From an uncultured Geobacteraceae bacterium (GTDB lineage Bacteria > Desulfobacterota > Desulfuromonadia > Geobacterales > Pseudopelobacteraceae): 60,982 nucleotides of DNA. Made by a program: the position numbers and the translations under genes. The stretch is taken from contig CAINRC010000125.1 of assembly GCA_903852495.1 (NCBI GenBank), forward strand, positions 1-60,982, in the 5' to 3' direction. Under the pieces are notes generated by a model. That model ran no database searches. It had not been told where the DNA came from and saw only the letters and a list, made by a program, of their open reading frames with translations. Shown here piece after piece: positions 15,232-27,733 of this stretch. Numbering within the stretch: the first letter of the stretch is position 1; each line of letters opens with the position of its first letter.

Positions 15232-16901
15232 ATATCCCTCAATGGTTCTTTACTACTGCTTAAATGGACAATCGAATCCCCGAGAGCAAGGCATGCTGGA
15301 CGATGGCTGACAACCAGCAGAGTTGTGGTCTCATCACCGCCGAACCGAGCGGCAAGATTACTCACAAGCCGACGTTCCGTCTCACCATCCAGACCTTCCG
15401 TCGGCTCATCCAGAAGCAGTATGGCAGCATCTTTAAGCAGTGCCCGTGCAAGCGCGATGCGGCGCGCCTCGCCACCGGAAACGGCGGAGCCGTTAACGCC
15501 TACCGCAGTATCCAGCCCCAGCGGCAGACCTGCCACCCACAGGTCAAGGCAGCTGTCCCTGAGAGCCTGCTGAAGTTGATCCTCGCTTGCAGCGCGGTTA
15601 CCCAGCAGAATATTGTCCCGAATGGTTCCGTTGAACAGGTGGGGCCGTTGCGGCACAACCGCTATCATATCCATCAGAATCTCTTTCGGAAGTGTGCTGA
15701 TTTCTATCCCCCCTACGGTTACGCTCCCCTCATACGTACGAAAGCGGAGCAGAATTTCCAGCAGAAGGCTTTTTCCGACGCCGCTGCTCCCGGTCAGTAC
15801 AGCTCTGCCCCCCTCGGGAATGATCAGGGAAACGTTACGCAGAACCGGTTCGCCCGGCAGATAGGATGCGGAAACATCAGTAAAACAGATTCGCCCTCCC
15901 GCCGGTCTGACCAGAGAAACAGGAGTATCTGGAACCGGTATCGGCGCATCCGCCAGATCAAAAATTCGGGTTGCAGACTCCCGCGCCGCAGGGAGAAGAT
16001 GCAGGGCTGCGGGGAGCAGGCCGGCGGCCTCAAAGGTTGCGGCGGAAAAAAGCAGCAGGAGCACCAGATTCGGTGCAGCCGTTTGATGTGCGACAACCTG
16101 CATACTGCCGGTCAGCAGCACAGCAGCAACACCGCAGCCGGCAAACAGTACGCTGCCGGCAAGGGAAAGGCCGTTGATCCGTCCCAAACTGAGCTGTTTC
16201 GAAATCACCGCTTCCGACAGATGATCAACAACAGCGGCCTGGCGCTCCACTGCGCCCAGCAGAATCAGCTCTTCAACCCCCTGCACCCCCTCGGTTACTT
16301 TGCTGCGCAGTTGGGCAGACAGTGACGTCGCAACCCTGCCCGGTTCTTCCGAAAGCCGATGCACCAGCCACGGCAGTGCAACCCCTGCCATGGTGAGAAA
16401 AAGAAACATGACAGCGGCAGAGGGAGGACTGATCCAGAGTAGAAACAGCAGCGCGGAGACAATTGACACCCCACCCACCGCAATCGGTGCAATAATTCGT
16501 AAATAGAGCGATTCCAGTGAATCCACATCGGCCCGCAGCCGCCCCGCCACATCGCCGCCGGCGTACCGTTCGAGACAGGCAGGAGACAGGGGGATAAACC
16601 GGCGGAACAGCCATACTCGCAATTCAGACAGATTCCTGAAGGTCGCCTCGTGGGTAACCAGCCTCTCCCCGTAGCGCCCCACGCTGCGCACAATCGCCAG
16701 AAAGCGTATGCCGGCGGACGGAAAGAAATAATTGAACGCAACACCGCTGCTGCCGGAAACCGCCATGGATGCGATAAACCAGCCGGAAACCGCCATCAGC
16801 ATGGCATTGGCGGCGACAACCACCACGCCAAGAAGAATTCCGGCACCCATCCAGGGCCATTGATTCCGGGATATTTTCAGAAAGCGGATCAGCCAGTTCA
16901 T
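15228..16901 (-). CDS. cydC: Heterodimeric thiol exporter ATPase/permease CydC
   Basis: This 557-residue ABC half-transporter pairs with CydD to export cysteine and glutathione to the periplasm, which is required for assembly of cytochrome bd. The six-helix membrane domain fills the N-terminal 320 residues. The ATPase domain has Walker A LTGSSGVGKS, signature VSGGEARRIALARAL, Walker B ILLLDEPTEGLD and the switch His in VVSHRPA. It overlaps cydD at its start and the kinase at its end (ATGA both times). The N-terminal Arg/Lys-rich region matches CydC rather than CydD. Confidence 0.93.
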   Translation of the reverse strand: MNWLIRFLKISRNQWPWMGAGILLGVVVVAANAMLMAVSGWFIASMAVSGSSGVAFNYFFPSAGIRFLAIVRSVGRYGERLVTHEATFRNLSELRVWLFRRFIPLSPACLERYAGGDVAGRLRADVDSLESLYLRIIAPIAVGGVSIVSALLFLLWISPPSAAVMFLFLTMAGVALPWLVHRLSEEPGRVATSLSAQLRSKVTEGVQGVEELILLGAVERQAAVVDHLSEAVISKQLSLGRINGLSLAGSVLFAGCGVAAVLLTGSMQVVAHQTAAPNLVLLLLFSAATFEAAGLLPAALHLLPAARESATRIFDLADAPIPVPDTPVSLVRPAGGRICFTDVSASYLPGEPVLRNVSLIIPEGGRAVLTGSSGVGKSLLLEILLRFRTYEGSVTVGGIEISTLPKEILMDMIAVVPQRPHLFNGTIRDNILLGNRAASEDQLQQALRDSCLDLWVAGLPLGLDTAVGVNGSAVSGGEARRIALARALLKDAAILLLDEPTEGLDGETERRLVSNLAARFGGDETTTLLVVSHRPACLALGDSIVHLSSSKEPLRDI

Positions 16902-18634
16902 GCAGCCCCCAGGGGAGCGAGATACTCTGCTGAAGGCACGACCCGTTCAATGCGCCCGTCAATCATCTCCGCCACACAGTGAGCTTGAAGCAGGGTTTCC
17001 TCGCGGTGACTGATGATCAGCACCGTACGCCCGACCGCCAACCGCTCAAGAGCCAGGCAGACAAGCCGCTCATTTTCCGGATCGAGGCCGGCCGTCGGCT
17101 CGTCCAGCACCACCAGCGTCGCCTGGCGCAGGTACGCTCTGGCAAGGGCCAGACGCTTCAGTTCACCGCCGGACAGTCCGGCACCACGTTCACCAAGAAC
17201 GGTATCCAGACCATCGGGCAGATCATTGACAAAAGAAGCAGCGGCAGCTTCAAGGGCTGCAGTGATCTGGGCATCAACTGCATCCGGGCGGCCAAGAAGC
17301 AGATTTTCTCGCAGTGTCCCGGAGGTAAAAAACGGCGTCTGGGGAACCCAGGCAATCAGTGCGCGCCAGGCGTCCGGCTGGAACGAGGCAAGATCCTGAC
17401 CGTTAATCAGAATACGCCCTGATTCAGGGCGGGCAAGTCCCACCAGAAGGCGTGCCAGAGTACTCTTGCCCGCTCCGCTTTCCCCGGCCAGTGCGGTGAT
17501 GCGCCCTGACTGCAGTTCCAGATCAACACCTGCCACCCCTCCCCTGTTGCTGCCGTAGCGGAATGAGACCGCCTCAAACAGAACGGCAGGCGGACCTGTC
17601 GGTGGCATCAGCGATCCCGCAAAACCCTCCGGCAGCGGCTGGGCTAGCAGGGGTGCGATCCGTTCGGCGGCGGCAACTCCCTGCATCCGGGCATGATATG
17701 AAAGACCGAGATTGCGCAGCGGCAGATAGAATTCAGGGGCCATGAGCAGCACAAAAAGACCTTCCTGAAGCGTAAGAACTCCGGAAAGAAGCCGAAAACC
17801 GACAATTACCGCTACCACAGCGGTTCCAACCGTAGCAAAAAATTCCAGAGTAAATGCCGAAAGGAACGCAACCCGCAGCACCGCCATGGTGGCAGAACGG
17901 TACTCCTCGGAAACCCGGGCGACGGTCTGTGCCTCCGTTTTTGCAGCACCGAAGACAATCAGATCCGGCAATCCCTGAACGAGATCAAGCAGATGCCCGG
18001 CCATGCGCGAGAGACGGTTCCACTGTCGCCGGTGGAGGCTTTCGGAACCGCGCCCGATCAAAATCATGAATAAGGGGATAAAAGGAGCTGAGAAGAGCAG
18101 CACCAGACCTGAGCGCCACTCGGCAGGAACAACAAAGATCAGGAACATGAACGGCAGGAGTGCGGCCAGAGACAGTTGGGGGAGAAAACGGGTGAAATAG
18201 GGTTCCAGTTCGTCAACACCCCTGGTAACGGTTTCAACCAGAGGCCCTGCCTCTTCTCCGGCCAGACCGGCTGGACCAAGGGCCTGGATTTTGCGGTACA
18301 GCCGGCTGCGCACCGACTGTTTGACCCGTGCCGCTGCGGCCGCCGACCTGTTTTCCAGAAGATAGGAGCAGAGACTGCGTCCTGCTGCCAGTACAACCAG
18401 TAGAGCCGCCAACGGCAGTGCGGCAGACAGACCCTCACCCTGCATGATAATCCGCTGACAGGCGGCAGCCAGCAGGTGGGCTTGAAAAACCACCAGCAGC
18501 CCGATTCCCGCTGCCAGTGAAACAATTGACAGCAGGAGCAGCCTGATATTTCTGGCCTCGGCAAACAGCCAGGATTCCGCACTACTCCCCCGCCGTTCGC
18601 CGTCGTCCGCTTTTCCTTCAGATTGTTCAGTCAT
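16898..18634 (-). CDS. cydD: Heterodimeric thiol exporter ATPase/permease CydD
   Basis: This 578-residue ABC half-transporter is the partner of CydC. Membrane helices cover about residues 30-330, including the CydD-type 'TRGVDELEPYFTRFLPQ' region. The ATPase part has Walker A LAGESGAGKST, signature LSGGELKRLALARAY and Walker B LVVLDEPTAGLD. It is first in the operon cydD-cydC-kinase-regulator, and its start lies about 25 bases beyond the guaA stop, so read-through from guaBA is possible. A separate promoter was not evident. Confidence 0.93.
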   Translation of the reverse strand: MTEQSEGKADDGERRGSSAESWLFAEARNIRLLLLSIVSLAAGIGLLVVFQAHLLAAACQRIIMQGEGLSAALPLAALLVVLAAGRSLCSYLLENRSAAAAARVKQSVRSRLYRKIQALGPAGLAGEEAGPLVETVTRGVDELEPYFTRFLPQLSLAALLPFMFLIFVVPAEWRSGLVLLFSAPFIPLFMILIGRGSESLHRRQWNRLSRMAGHLLDLVQGLPDLIVFGAAKTEAQTVARVSEEYRSATMAVLRVAFLSAFTLEFFATVGTAVVAVIVGFRLLSGVLTLQEGLFVLLMAPEFYLPLRNLGLSYHARMQGVAAAERIAPLLAQPLPEGFAGSLMPPTGPPAVLFEAVSFRYGSNRGGVAGVDLELQSGRITALAGESGAGKSTLARLLVGLARPESGRILINGQDLASFQPDAWRALIAWVPQTPFFTSGTLRENLLLGRPDAVDAQITAALEAAAASFVNDLPDGLDTVLGERGAGLSGGELKRLALARAYLRQATLVVLDEPTAGLDPENERLVCLALERLAVGRTVLIISHREETLLQAHCVAEMIDGRIERVVPSAEYLAPLGAA

Positions 18635-18659
18635 AGGGAAACGTGCGTACTGAAGCAGC

Positions 18660-20219
18660 CTACTCCCACTCTATTGTTGCCGGAGGCTTGCTGGAAATAT
18701 CGTAGACCACCCGGTTAATTCCCTTCACCTCGTTGATGATGCGACCGCTGATACGGGCCAGATCCTCGTACGGCATCGGGTACCACCCGGCGGTCATAAA
18801 GTCCTTGGTTTCCACCGCCCGCAGTGCAACGACATATTCGTAGGTACGGCCATCGCCCATGACCCCGACACTCTTGACCGGAAGAAACACGGCAAACGCC
18901 TGGCTGATCTTGTCATAGTGCCCGGAGTTATACAGCTCCTCGATGTAGATGGCATCGGCCCGGCGCAGGATTTCGCAGTACTCTTTTTTTACCTCGCCAA
19001 GAATGCGCACCCCAAGACCGGGGCCGGGAAAGGGGTGCCGCCATACCATCTGGCGGGGCAGACCAAGCTCTTCTCCGATAGCGCGAACTTCATCCTTGAA
19101 CAGCTCCCGGAGAGGTTCCAGCAGCTTAAGCTTCATATATTCGGGCAGGCCGCCGACATTGTGGTGGCTCTTGATATTGTGGGCCTTGCCGGTTTTAGCC
19201 CCGGCCGACTCTATGACATCCGGATAGATCGTCCCCTGGGCCAGCCAGTTTGCATCGACAATCAGCTTTGACTGCTCTTCAAAAATATCAACGAACAGGC
19301 CGCCGATGATCTTACGCTTCTTTTCCGGATCAGAAACACCGGCCAGTCCGTTGAGGAAGCGCTCTTCCGCATCAACCCGGATAACCTTGACGCCAAGATT
19401 TTTGGCGAAGGTGGCCATAACCTGATCCCCCTCACCAAGACGGAGCAGGCCGTTATCTACAAACACGCAGATCAGCTGGCTGCCGATGGCACGATGGATC
19501 AGGGCAGCGGCAACGGAAGAGTCCACGCCTCCGGAAAGGCCAAGGATAACGGTATCGGTTCCGACCTGGCGCCGGATCCGTTCAATGGAATCCTCTATAA
19601 TCTGGCCGGGAGTCCACTGTCCGTTGCAGCCGCAGATGCTCCGCACAAACGTGTCGATGAACAGCTCACCGCGCGGCGTATGATTTACCTCCGGATGAAA
19701 CTGCACGCCATAAAGATTTCTGCTGACATCCTGAATAGCACAGACCGGGGCGTTGGCCGTTTCGGCAACTATTTCAAAGCCGTCCGGCACGCGGGCCACA
19801 TGGTCACCATGACTCATCCAGACCGGGCTGGAGCCTTCAACAAAAAAACCGTCGAACAGCGGACCCGGCTCTCCGACGGACAGCAGGTCGGCATGACCGA
19901 ATTCACGCTTGCCCGCAGGCACGACTTCACCGCCAAAATGGCGACTCATGAGTTGCATACCGTAGCAGATGCCAAGCACCGGCACACCAAGCTCAAACAG
20001 CTCCTCCGCCACGGCAGGAGCACCCTGGTCATACACCGAGCAGGGACCCCCGGAAAGAATGATTCCGTTGGGAGCAAAGGCTCGTATTGCGGCAAGGTCC
20101 ATGTCAAAGGGATGCAGCTCGCAATACACATGGGCTTCGCGCACCCTGCGGGCGATCAGCTGGGTATATTGAGAACCAAAGTCGAGAATCAGAATTTTCT
20201 GACTGTGAATGTCGTTCAT
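18660..20219 (-). CDS. guaA: GMP synthase (glutamine-hydrolysing)
   Basis: This 519-residue enzyme converts XMP to GMP using ATP and glutamine. The class I amidotransferase domain has the nucleophile Cys in [11 protein letters not shown] and the His-Glu pair in [10 protein letters not shown]. The PP-loop is [13 protein letters not shown], followed by the ATP-pyrophosphatase and C-terminal dimerisation domains (ending PPATIEWE). The ATG with GGAAGGG seven bases upstream is taken as start; the open frame reaches ten codons further. It follows guaB in the same direction. Confidence 0.97.
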   Translation of the reverse strand: MNDIHSQKILILDFGSQYTQLIARRVREAHVYCELHPFDMDLAAIRAFAPNGIILSGGPCSVYDQGAPAVAEELFELGVPVLGICYGMQLMSRHFGGEVVPAGKREFGHADLLSVGEPGPLFDGFFVEGSSPVWMSHGDHVARVPDGFEIVAETANAPVCAIQDVSRNLYGVQFHPEVNHTPRGELFIDTFVRSICGCNGQWTPGQIIEDSIERIRRQVGTDTVILGLSGGVDSSVAAALIHRAIGSQLICVFVDNGLLRLGEGDQVMATFAKNLGVKVIRVDAEERFLNGLAGVSDPEKKRKIIGGLFVDIFEEQSKLIVDANWLAQGTIYPDVIESAGAKTGKAHNIKSHHNVGGLPEYMKLKLLEPLRELFKDEVRAIGEELGLPRQMVWRHPFPGPGLGVRILGEVKKEYCEILRRADAIYIEELYNSGHYDKISQAFAVFLPVKSVGVMGDGRTYEYVVALRAVETKDFMTAGWYPMPYEDLARISGRIINEVKGINRVVYDISSKPPATIEWE

Positions 20220-20250
20220 AACGAACCCTTCCTTATAAAAACATGACACG

Positions 20251-20291
20251 ACGATAAATGCCCCGGTTATACAACCCGGGGCACGTATCGT
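20251..20291 (-). promoter_or_regulatory. Hairpin between guaB and guaA
   Basis: An outer 6-bp stem (ACGATA/TATCGT) and an inner 8-bp stem (TGCCCCGG/CCGGGGCA) stack into one long hairpin filling most of the guaB-guaA gap. On the minus strand only a short ATTTATC follows, so it is a weak terminator or an mRNA processing/stability element controlling the guaA:guaB ratio. Confidence 0.45.
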
Positions 20292-20300
20292 TCGGGATAA

Positions 20301-23025
<2,725 letters not shown>

Positions 23026-23028
23026 TGG

Positions 23029-24072
23029 TTATACCTCGTGTATGGAGTAGTTCAAATCTGTTATTATTGAGTAGGTTACCGTCATAGCTTGAGTTTCTAC
23101 TTTAACTTCTTCCGGGGCGAGTGCCGCATCTGGGAGAACCCTTGCCACAGCACCGGCGTGGCTCTTCATACTATCACGCTTCATGCCGATCACATCCGAC
23201 AATCGTGCCGGGTGGCAATACAGGGTTGCCCCGGTTCCGTCAGGAACAACACGCCTGATCAGATCGGCGTACAACCGGGAGCGGACCAACTGCCCCAGTG
23301 CCGGGTGCCAGCAGCCGGCCAGTATGGAATCAGCATCAAGGCCGGCATCAGCCTGCAGCCCGATACGGATTACCGGAATCCCGCTCCTCATGGCGCGCTG
23401 CAGAAGCAGGGCACAGAGGGAAATCCCCCGCTCCGTGGACAACGGCGTAAATTCACCGACTGCATAACTCCTGGCTAATGCGGTCCCCCGCAGAACAACC
23501 GTCGGATAGATACGGAGAAAATCAGCACCTGCGGAAATAACCTGTTCCAGTGAGGAAAGAGAGGATTCGGGTGAATCCCCCGGCAGACCGGGCATCAACT
23601 GGGCACCGGCTTTGAGTCCTCCCGAGGTGATACATTGAATGGCATGGACCGAATCTTCGGCGGTGTGACCGCGACCGGAGGCGGCCAGAACGGCATTGTC
23701 CATGGACTGCACCCCCACTTCAATCGTGCGGACCCCTCGCTGTGACAGCCACCGGACGCGACCGGCATCCAGATAATCGGGGCGGGTCGAGATTCTGACC
23801 GCTGCAATCGTACCGTTCCGGAGAAACGGCTGCAGCGGGTCCAGCAGTGCTGACTGAGTGTCTTCCGAAAGGGCGGTGAAGGTACCGCCGAAGAACGCAA
23901 CTTCAAGAGGTCGTTCCGCTGCCGTGGTGCGCCAGAGCGAAATGCGGTCACGTATCTGTTCGGCTGTGGGGAGTATACCGTCTGCTCCGGAAATGGTTCG
24001 CTGATCGCAGAAAACACAGGTATGCGGGCACCCCTGATGGCTGATGAAAAAGGGGACTGTAACCGGTTTCAC
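23029..24072 (-). CDS. Elp3-like radical SAM protein
   Basis: This 347-residue radical SAM protein has its [4Fe-4S] motif at the extreme N-terminus (HQGCPHTCVFCDQ), spaced CX3CX2C. The barrel continues with EVAFFGGTFTAL, STRPDYL and TIEVGVQSMD, the pattern of Elp3-like and HemN-like radical SAM enzymes. There is no acetyltransferase domain, so it is not a full Elp3. The start is GTG overlapping the rnc stop (GTGA). Linkage to rnc suggests an RNA-related role; that is inference. Confidence 0.85.
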   Translation of the reverse strand: MKPVTVPFFISHQGCPHTCVFCDQRTISGADGILPTAEQIRDRISLWRTTAAERPLEVAFFGGTFTALSEDTQSALLDPLQPFLRNGTIAAVRISTRPDYLDAGRVRWLSQRGVRTIEVGVQSMDNAVLAASGRGHTAEDSVHAIQCITSGGLKAGAQLMPGLPGDSPESSLSSLEQVISAGADFLRIYPTVVLRGTALARSYAVGEFTPLSTERGISLCALLLQRAMRSGIPVIRIGLQADAGLDADSILAGCWHPALGQLVRSRLYADLIRRVVPDGTGATLYCHPARLSDVIGMKRDSMKSHAGAVARVLPDAALAPEEVKVETQAMTVTYSIITDLNYSIHEV

Positions 24073-24776
24073 ACGCGCTGCCCGTGAACGGCCCGGAGTG
24101 CTTTCAGCGCTTCTCCGGCGGCACTTTGCTGGGCATTTTTTTTCGACTTTCCTTCGCCTCTGCCGACCACCGCACCGTCAACAATGACGTGAAACAGAAA
24201 CAGGGGATCATGGGGAGGGCCGGTTTGTTCCACCAGCCGGTACTCCGCCGGTGGCAGGGAATTGAATGAAAGGAATTCCTGCAGCTCACTTTTCGAATCA
24301 CATCCCAGCACAAGTAATTCAGGAGCTTCGGCCAGCCCCTCAAACAACCGCACAACCAGAGTGCGCGCAGCCTGAAGACCGCCATCACGGTACAGTGCCG
24401 CGATCAGGGCTTCCAGAACATCCGCGAGGATCGAATCTTTTTCACGGCCGGACGTCTGTTCCTCCCCCCGGCCAAGCAGCAGAAAGCTGCCGAGTCCCAG
24501 AGTCCGCGCCCTGTCAGCCAGTATATCCTGACCGGCCAACCGGGAGCGAAGCTGGGACAGAGCGCCTTCATCCCAATCCGGATAGCGCAGATACAGCATT
24601 TCAGCCAGCAGCAGGCCAAGGACCGCGTCCCCGAGAAACTCAAGACGCTGATAATCGCCGCCGCTTCTGCTGACTTCATGAAGATGGGAGGGGTGCGTCA
24701 CGGCAGTGGCAAGAAGATCCGGATCCTTGAAGGTATAGCCCAGCAGCAGCTGGAGTTGTTGCATATTTCCGATCAT
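24069..24776 (-). CDS. rnc: Ribonuclease III
   Basis: This 235-residue endonuclease cleaves double-stranded RNA in rRNA processing and mRNA turnover. The RNase III signature is RLEFLGDAVLGL, and the second acidic cluster is DSILADVLEALIAALY. A double-stranded RNA-binding domain covers the C-terminal 70 residues (DSKSELQEFLS ... GKSKKNAQQSAAGEAL). The ATG has GAGGTG about seven bases upstream. It is first in rnc-radical SAM-M42 and divergent from tmk. Confidence 0.96.
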   Translation of the reverse strand: MIGNMQQLQLLLGYTFKDPDLLATAVTHPSHLHEVSRSGGDYQRLEFLGDAVLGLLLAEMLYLRYPDWDEGALSQLRSRLAGQDILADRARTLGLGSFLLLGRGEEQTSGREKDSILADVLEALIAALYRDGGLQAARTLVVRLFEGLAEAPELLVLGCDSKSELQEFLSFNSLPPAEYRLVEQTGPPHDPLFLFHVIVDGAVVGRGEGKSKKNAQQSAAGEALKALRAVHGQRV

Positions 24777-24866
24777 TAAAACACCTCTGGGGATCAGACT
24801 ATAGCCACCGGATCGATTTTTGGCAACCGAAAGTCACCGTTTGGCAGACTCCGGTGGGAATTTAAG

Positions 24867-24895
24867 TTGATAAATCAGGGTTGCTTGCCTATAAT
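24867..24895 (+). promoter_or_regulatory. Strong sigma-70 promoter of tmk
   Basis: TTGATA, a 17-base spacer and TATAAT form a near-consensus promoter. Transcription should begin near position 902 of this kilobase (24902), leaving a leader of about 43 bases before the GTG start of tmk. It probably drives the whole tmk-holB-ricT-metG run. Confidence 0.8.
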
Positions 24896-24944
24896 TCGCA
24901 ATCGTAATTTTTCAGAGTCTTACTTTTGGCTCAAGGTGGAAAAC

Positions 24945-25601
24945 GTGGGCTATTTCATAACATTCGAAGGTGTCGAAGGGTGCGGCAAAACCACCCAGAT
25001 AAAGCTGCTGTCTGATTTCCTTTCAGCCCGCAACATTCAAGCCGTTCTGACTCGCGAGCCGGGCGGCTGCCCCATAGCCGACAAGATCCGCGCCATCCTG
25101 CTGGACGCGGAGAACCGGGATCTCTCACCGCTGGCAGAATTGATGCTCTATGGCGCAGCCCGTGCCCAGCACGTCACCGAGGTTATTGCGCCGGCACTCA
25201 GCGGAGGAAAGATTGTTCTCTGCGACCGTTTCTGCGATGCCACGGTGGCGTACCAGAGTTTCGGACGCGGCATCGACCGGGACGTGATCGACAGCCTGAA
25301 CCACCATGCCTGCCAGGGAGTATCCCCCGACCTCACGGTTCTTTTTGATTGCGACCCCCGCGTCGGTCTGGAGCGGGCACTGCGCCGGATCGAGGCATCC
25401 AGCGGGCCGCGCGAAGAGCGTTTTGAACTGGAAGCGCTGGCCTTCCATGAGCGGGTTCGTGCCGGGTACCTGCAGTTGGCGTCAGACCAGCCTGGCCGTT
25501 TTTTCGTGGTCAACGGTGCTGACACGATCGAAAACATCTTCAGCGCGATTTCCCGACAGGTGCTACTGCGAATTCCGGAGAATCTGCATGCCGTTTGCTG
25601 A
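24945..25601 (+). CDS. tmk: Thymidylate kinase
   Basis: This 218-residue kinase converts dTMP to dTDP. P-loop FEGVEGCGKTT, the DR motif (LTREPGG) and CDRFCDATVAYQSFGRG match the family. The start is taken as GTG (reading M-GYFITFEGVEG) after AAGGTGG; an ATG 26 codons upstream overlaps the promoter and adds a non-family extension. The last 14 bases overlap holB, so the two are translated together. Confidence 0.95.
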   Translation: MGYFITFEGVEGCGKTTQIKLLSDFLSARNIQAVLTREPGGCPIADKIRAILLDAENRDLSPLAELMLYGAARAQHVTEVIAPALSGGKIVLCDRFCDATVAYQSFGRGIDRDVIDSLNHHACQGVSPDLTVLFDCDPRVGLERALRRIEASSGPREERFELEALAFHERVRAGYLQLASDQPGRFFVVNGADTIENIFSAISRQVLLRIPENLHAVC

Positions 25602-26568
25602 CATTCTCGGACATGACCGGAATGTGGACGTGCTACGGCGCTCACTCCGTTCCGGTAAAACCGCACACTCCTACCTGTTTGAGGGAGTTCCCGGCTCGGG
25701 ACGAAAAAAAACCGCTCTTACTCTGATTCAGGCTCTGTTTTGCACGACACTTCAGGATGACGCCTGTGGAGTCTGTCCATCATGCCGCAGGATTGACGCT
25801 GGTAATCATCCCGACATACACGTGATAGAACCATTGCCCGACAAACGCGACATCAGCATCGAGCAGTTACGGGAATTGCAGCAGCAGTTGTCCCTGCGCC
25901 CCTACGAAGCGCCGCGCAAGGCGTGCATCATTGATCCGGCCGAGCGGATGAGCGTGAATGCAGCAAACTCTCTGCTGAAAACGCTTGAGGAGCCGCCCGG
26001 CAACGCACTCATCATCCTGCTGACCGAAAATGCCGGAATGCTGCTGTCAACGGTGCGCTCCCGCTGCCAGACAATAACGTTCGCACCGCTTTCCCCCGAG
26101 CATATGCTGACGCTGCTTGAACGAAACGGTATGGCGCCTGAAACGGCCGCCCTGCTGGCACCCATGTCCGGCGGCAGTATGCAGAAAGCGCTGGAACTGG
26201 ACAACGAATCCCTTACCCTGCGCCGTCAAGAGGTGTTGACCAGAATCGCGCAGATGAACATTCACCGGATAAGCACTGTTTTTGACGCCTCGGAAGAACT
26301 ATCCGGCAACCGGGACGCAACACTGGAACTGCTCGATATGCTGCTTTCCTTCTTCCGCGATGCCGTGCATCTGGGTGCGGGGAACGGAGACATTGTCAAC
26401 CGCTCCGTAAGACCTGCTATTGAGTCCATCGCAGCGAAACGGTCCTTCCCGGCCAATCTGGAACTGCTGGAGCGTATCTATGAAACACGGCGGGACGTTC
26501 AGCGTAATGCAAATTCCAAACTTGCTCTGGATCACCTGTTTATGGCCCTGGCCGGCAACAGCAGATAA
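25588..26568 (+). CDS. holB: DNA polymerase III delta' subunit
   Basis: This 326-residue clamp-loader subunit is an AAA+ protein. A degenerate Walker A region (EGVPGSGRKKTAL) is followed by the zinc-binding cysteines CGVCPSC, the delta'/gamma hallmark. Sensor and SRC motifs appear as NSLLKTLEEPPGN and STVRSRCQ. The ATG lies 14 bases inside the end of tmk with GGAG nine bases upstream. It is followed by ricT after 69 bases. The C-terminal third is the less conserved collar region. Confidence 0.92.
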   Translation: MPFADILGHDRNVDVLRRSLRSGKTAHSYLFEGVPGSGRKKTALTLIQALFCTTLQDDACGVCPSCRRIDAGNHPDIHVIEPLPDKRDISIEQLRELQQQLSLRPYEAPRKACIIDPAERMSVNAANSLLKTLEEPPGNALIILLTENAGMLLSTVRSRCQTITFAPLSPEHMLTLLERNGMAPETAALLAPMSGGSMQKALELDNESLTLRRQEVLTRIAQMNIHRISTVFDASEELSGNRDATLELLDMLLSFFRDAVHLGAGNGDIVNRSVRPAIESIAAKRSFPANLELLERIYETRRDVQRNANSKLALDHLFMALAGNSR

Positions 26569-26637
26569 ACCGGCAGATGACCACCCCACCGGGGTGAATT
26601 AATTCTACGTATTTTCATCATATACCAGGAGGTATTT

Positions 26638-27732
26638 TTGTCACATATAGCAACCATCCAATTCTCTAAAGCCGGCAAGATGTATGATTTCAGCGCCGGA
26701 GCACTTGAGCTTGCCAAGGGAGACCGCGTTGTTGTTGAAACGGAGCGTGGCGTCGGGGTCGGGCAGGTGGTCAAGGTTGCTGAAGCGCTTGATTCCGGTG
26801 CGCTCGAAAAGCTGACACTGATCAAACGCGTCGCCACCCCTGAAGATCTGGCTACGGTCGAGCGTATCAGCCAAAAAGAGCAGGAGGCGCACCGCTTCTG
26901 TGTCAGCCGGATCGCCGAGCGCAACATGCCCATGAAGCTGGTACAGGTGGAATATCAGTTTGACAGCAGCAAGGCGGTTTTTTTCTTTACCGCCGATGGC
27001 CGGGTAGACTTTCGCGATCTTGTTAAAGATCTGGCCCACTCCTTTCACACCCGCATTGAAATGCGGCAGATTGGGGTACGCGATGAGGCCAAAATGACCG
27101 GCGGCATCGGTATCTGCGGCCGCGAGCTCTGTTGCAGCTCCTTTTTACGTGAGTTCCAGCCCGTATCAGTAAAAATGGCCAAAGAGCAGAACCTGGCCCT
27201 CAACCCCAACAAGATCTCCGGGCAGTGCGGCCGTCTGCTCTGCTGCCTTGATTATGAATACGACACCTACTGCTGTCTGCGTAAAAACTTTCCGAAATCG
27301 GGCAAGCGGGTCCGAACCGTCAACGCGGTGGGGGTGGTTGACAAGGTCAACATCCTGACCGGAAATATCACCCTCAAGCTTGACGACAACAAAATTATCG
27401 TTATCAAACGCGATGAAATCCTGGGTGACGGCGCCCCAGCAGCAGCTCCGGTTTCCGCCGCTGCCCAGGCGCCTCAGGCACCTCAGCGGACACGAGAGCG
27501 GCGTCCGGAACAGCGACGCAAACAGGAAAAAACCTCGCTGGACTCGTACAACAGCAAGGCCGAGAATGTTGAGAAAGAACCGGCAAGCCCCCCCCCTGCC
27601 CGCGAAGCTGCAGCAGCACCCGCTTCACCGGATGCGCAAAAAACCGGCCAGCCGCGCAAAAGAAACCGTTCACGCAAACATGGCCACCGGAAGCCATCGG
27701 GCGGCGCACCGACACCAGCACCAGGAGCCTGA
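26638..27732 (+). CDS. ricT: PSP1-domain protein, RicT/YaaT homologue
   Basis: This 364-residue protein has an N-terminal PSP1 domain with the diagnostic Cys motifs GGIGICGRELCCSSFL and SGQCGRLLCCLDYEYDTYC. The C-terminal 110 residues are Ala/Pro/Lys-rich and basic, probably disordered. In Bacillus, RicT with RicA and RicF forms an Fe-S-containing complex that helps RNase Y process mRNA; no ricA or ricF is seen here, so the partners are unknown. The start is TTG with a strong AGGAGG five bases upstream; the first ATG would remove about 14 conserved residues. The stop is one base before metG. The tmk-holB-ricT-metG order is shared with Firmicutes. Confidence 0.9.
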   Translation: MSHIATIQFSKAGKMYDFSAGALELAKGDRVVVETERGVGVGQVVKVAEALDSGALEKLTLIKRVATPEDLATVERISQKEQEAHRFCVSRIAERNMPMKLVQVEYQFDSSKAVFFFTADGRVDFRDLVKDLAHSFHTRIEMRQIGVRDEAKMTGGIGICGRELCCSSFLREFQPVSVKMAKEQNLALNPNKISGQCGRLLCCLDYEYDTYCCLRKNFPKSGKRVRTVNAVGVVDKVNILTGNITLKLDDNKIIVIKRDEILGDGAPAAAPVSAAAQAPQAPQRTRERRPEQRRKQEKTSLDSYNSKAENVEKEPASPPPAREAAAAPASPDAQKTGQPRKRNRSRKHGHRKPSGGAPTPAPGA

Positions 27733-27733
27733 T

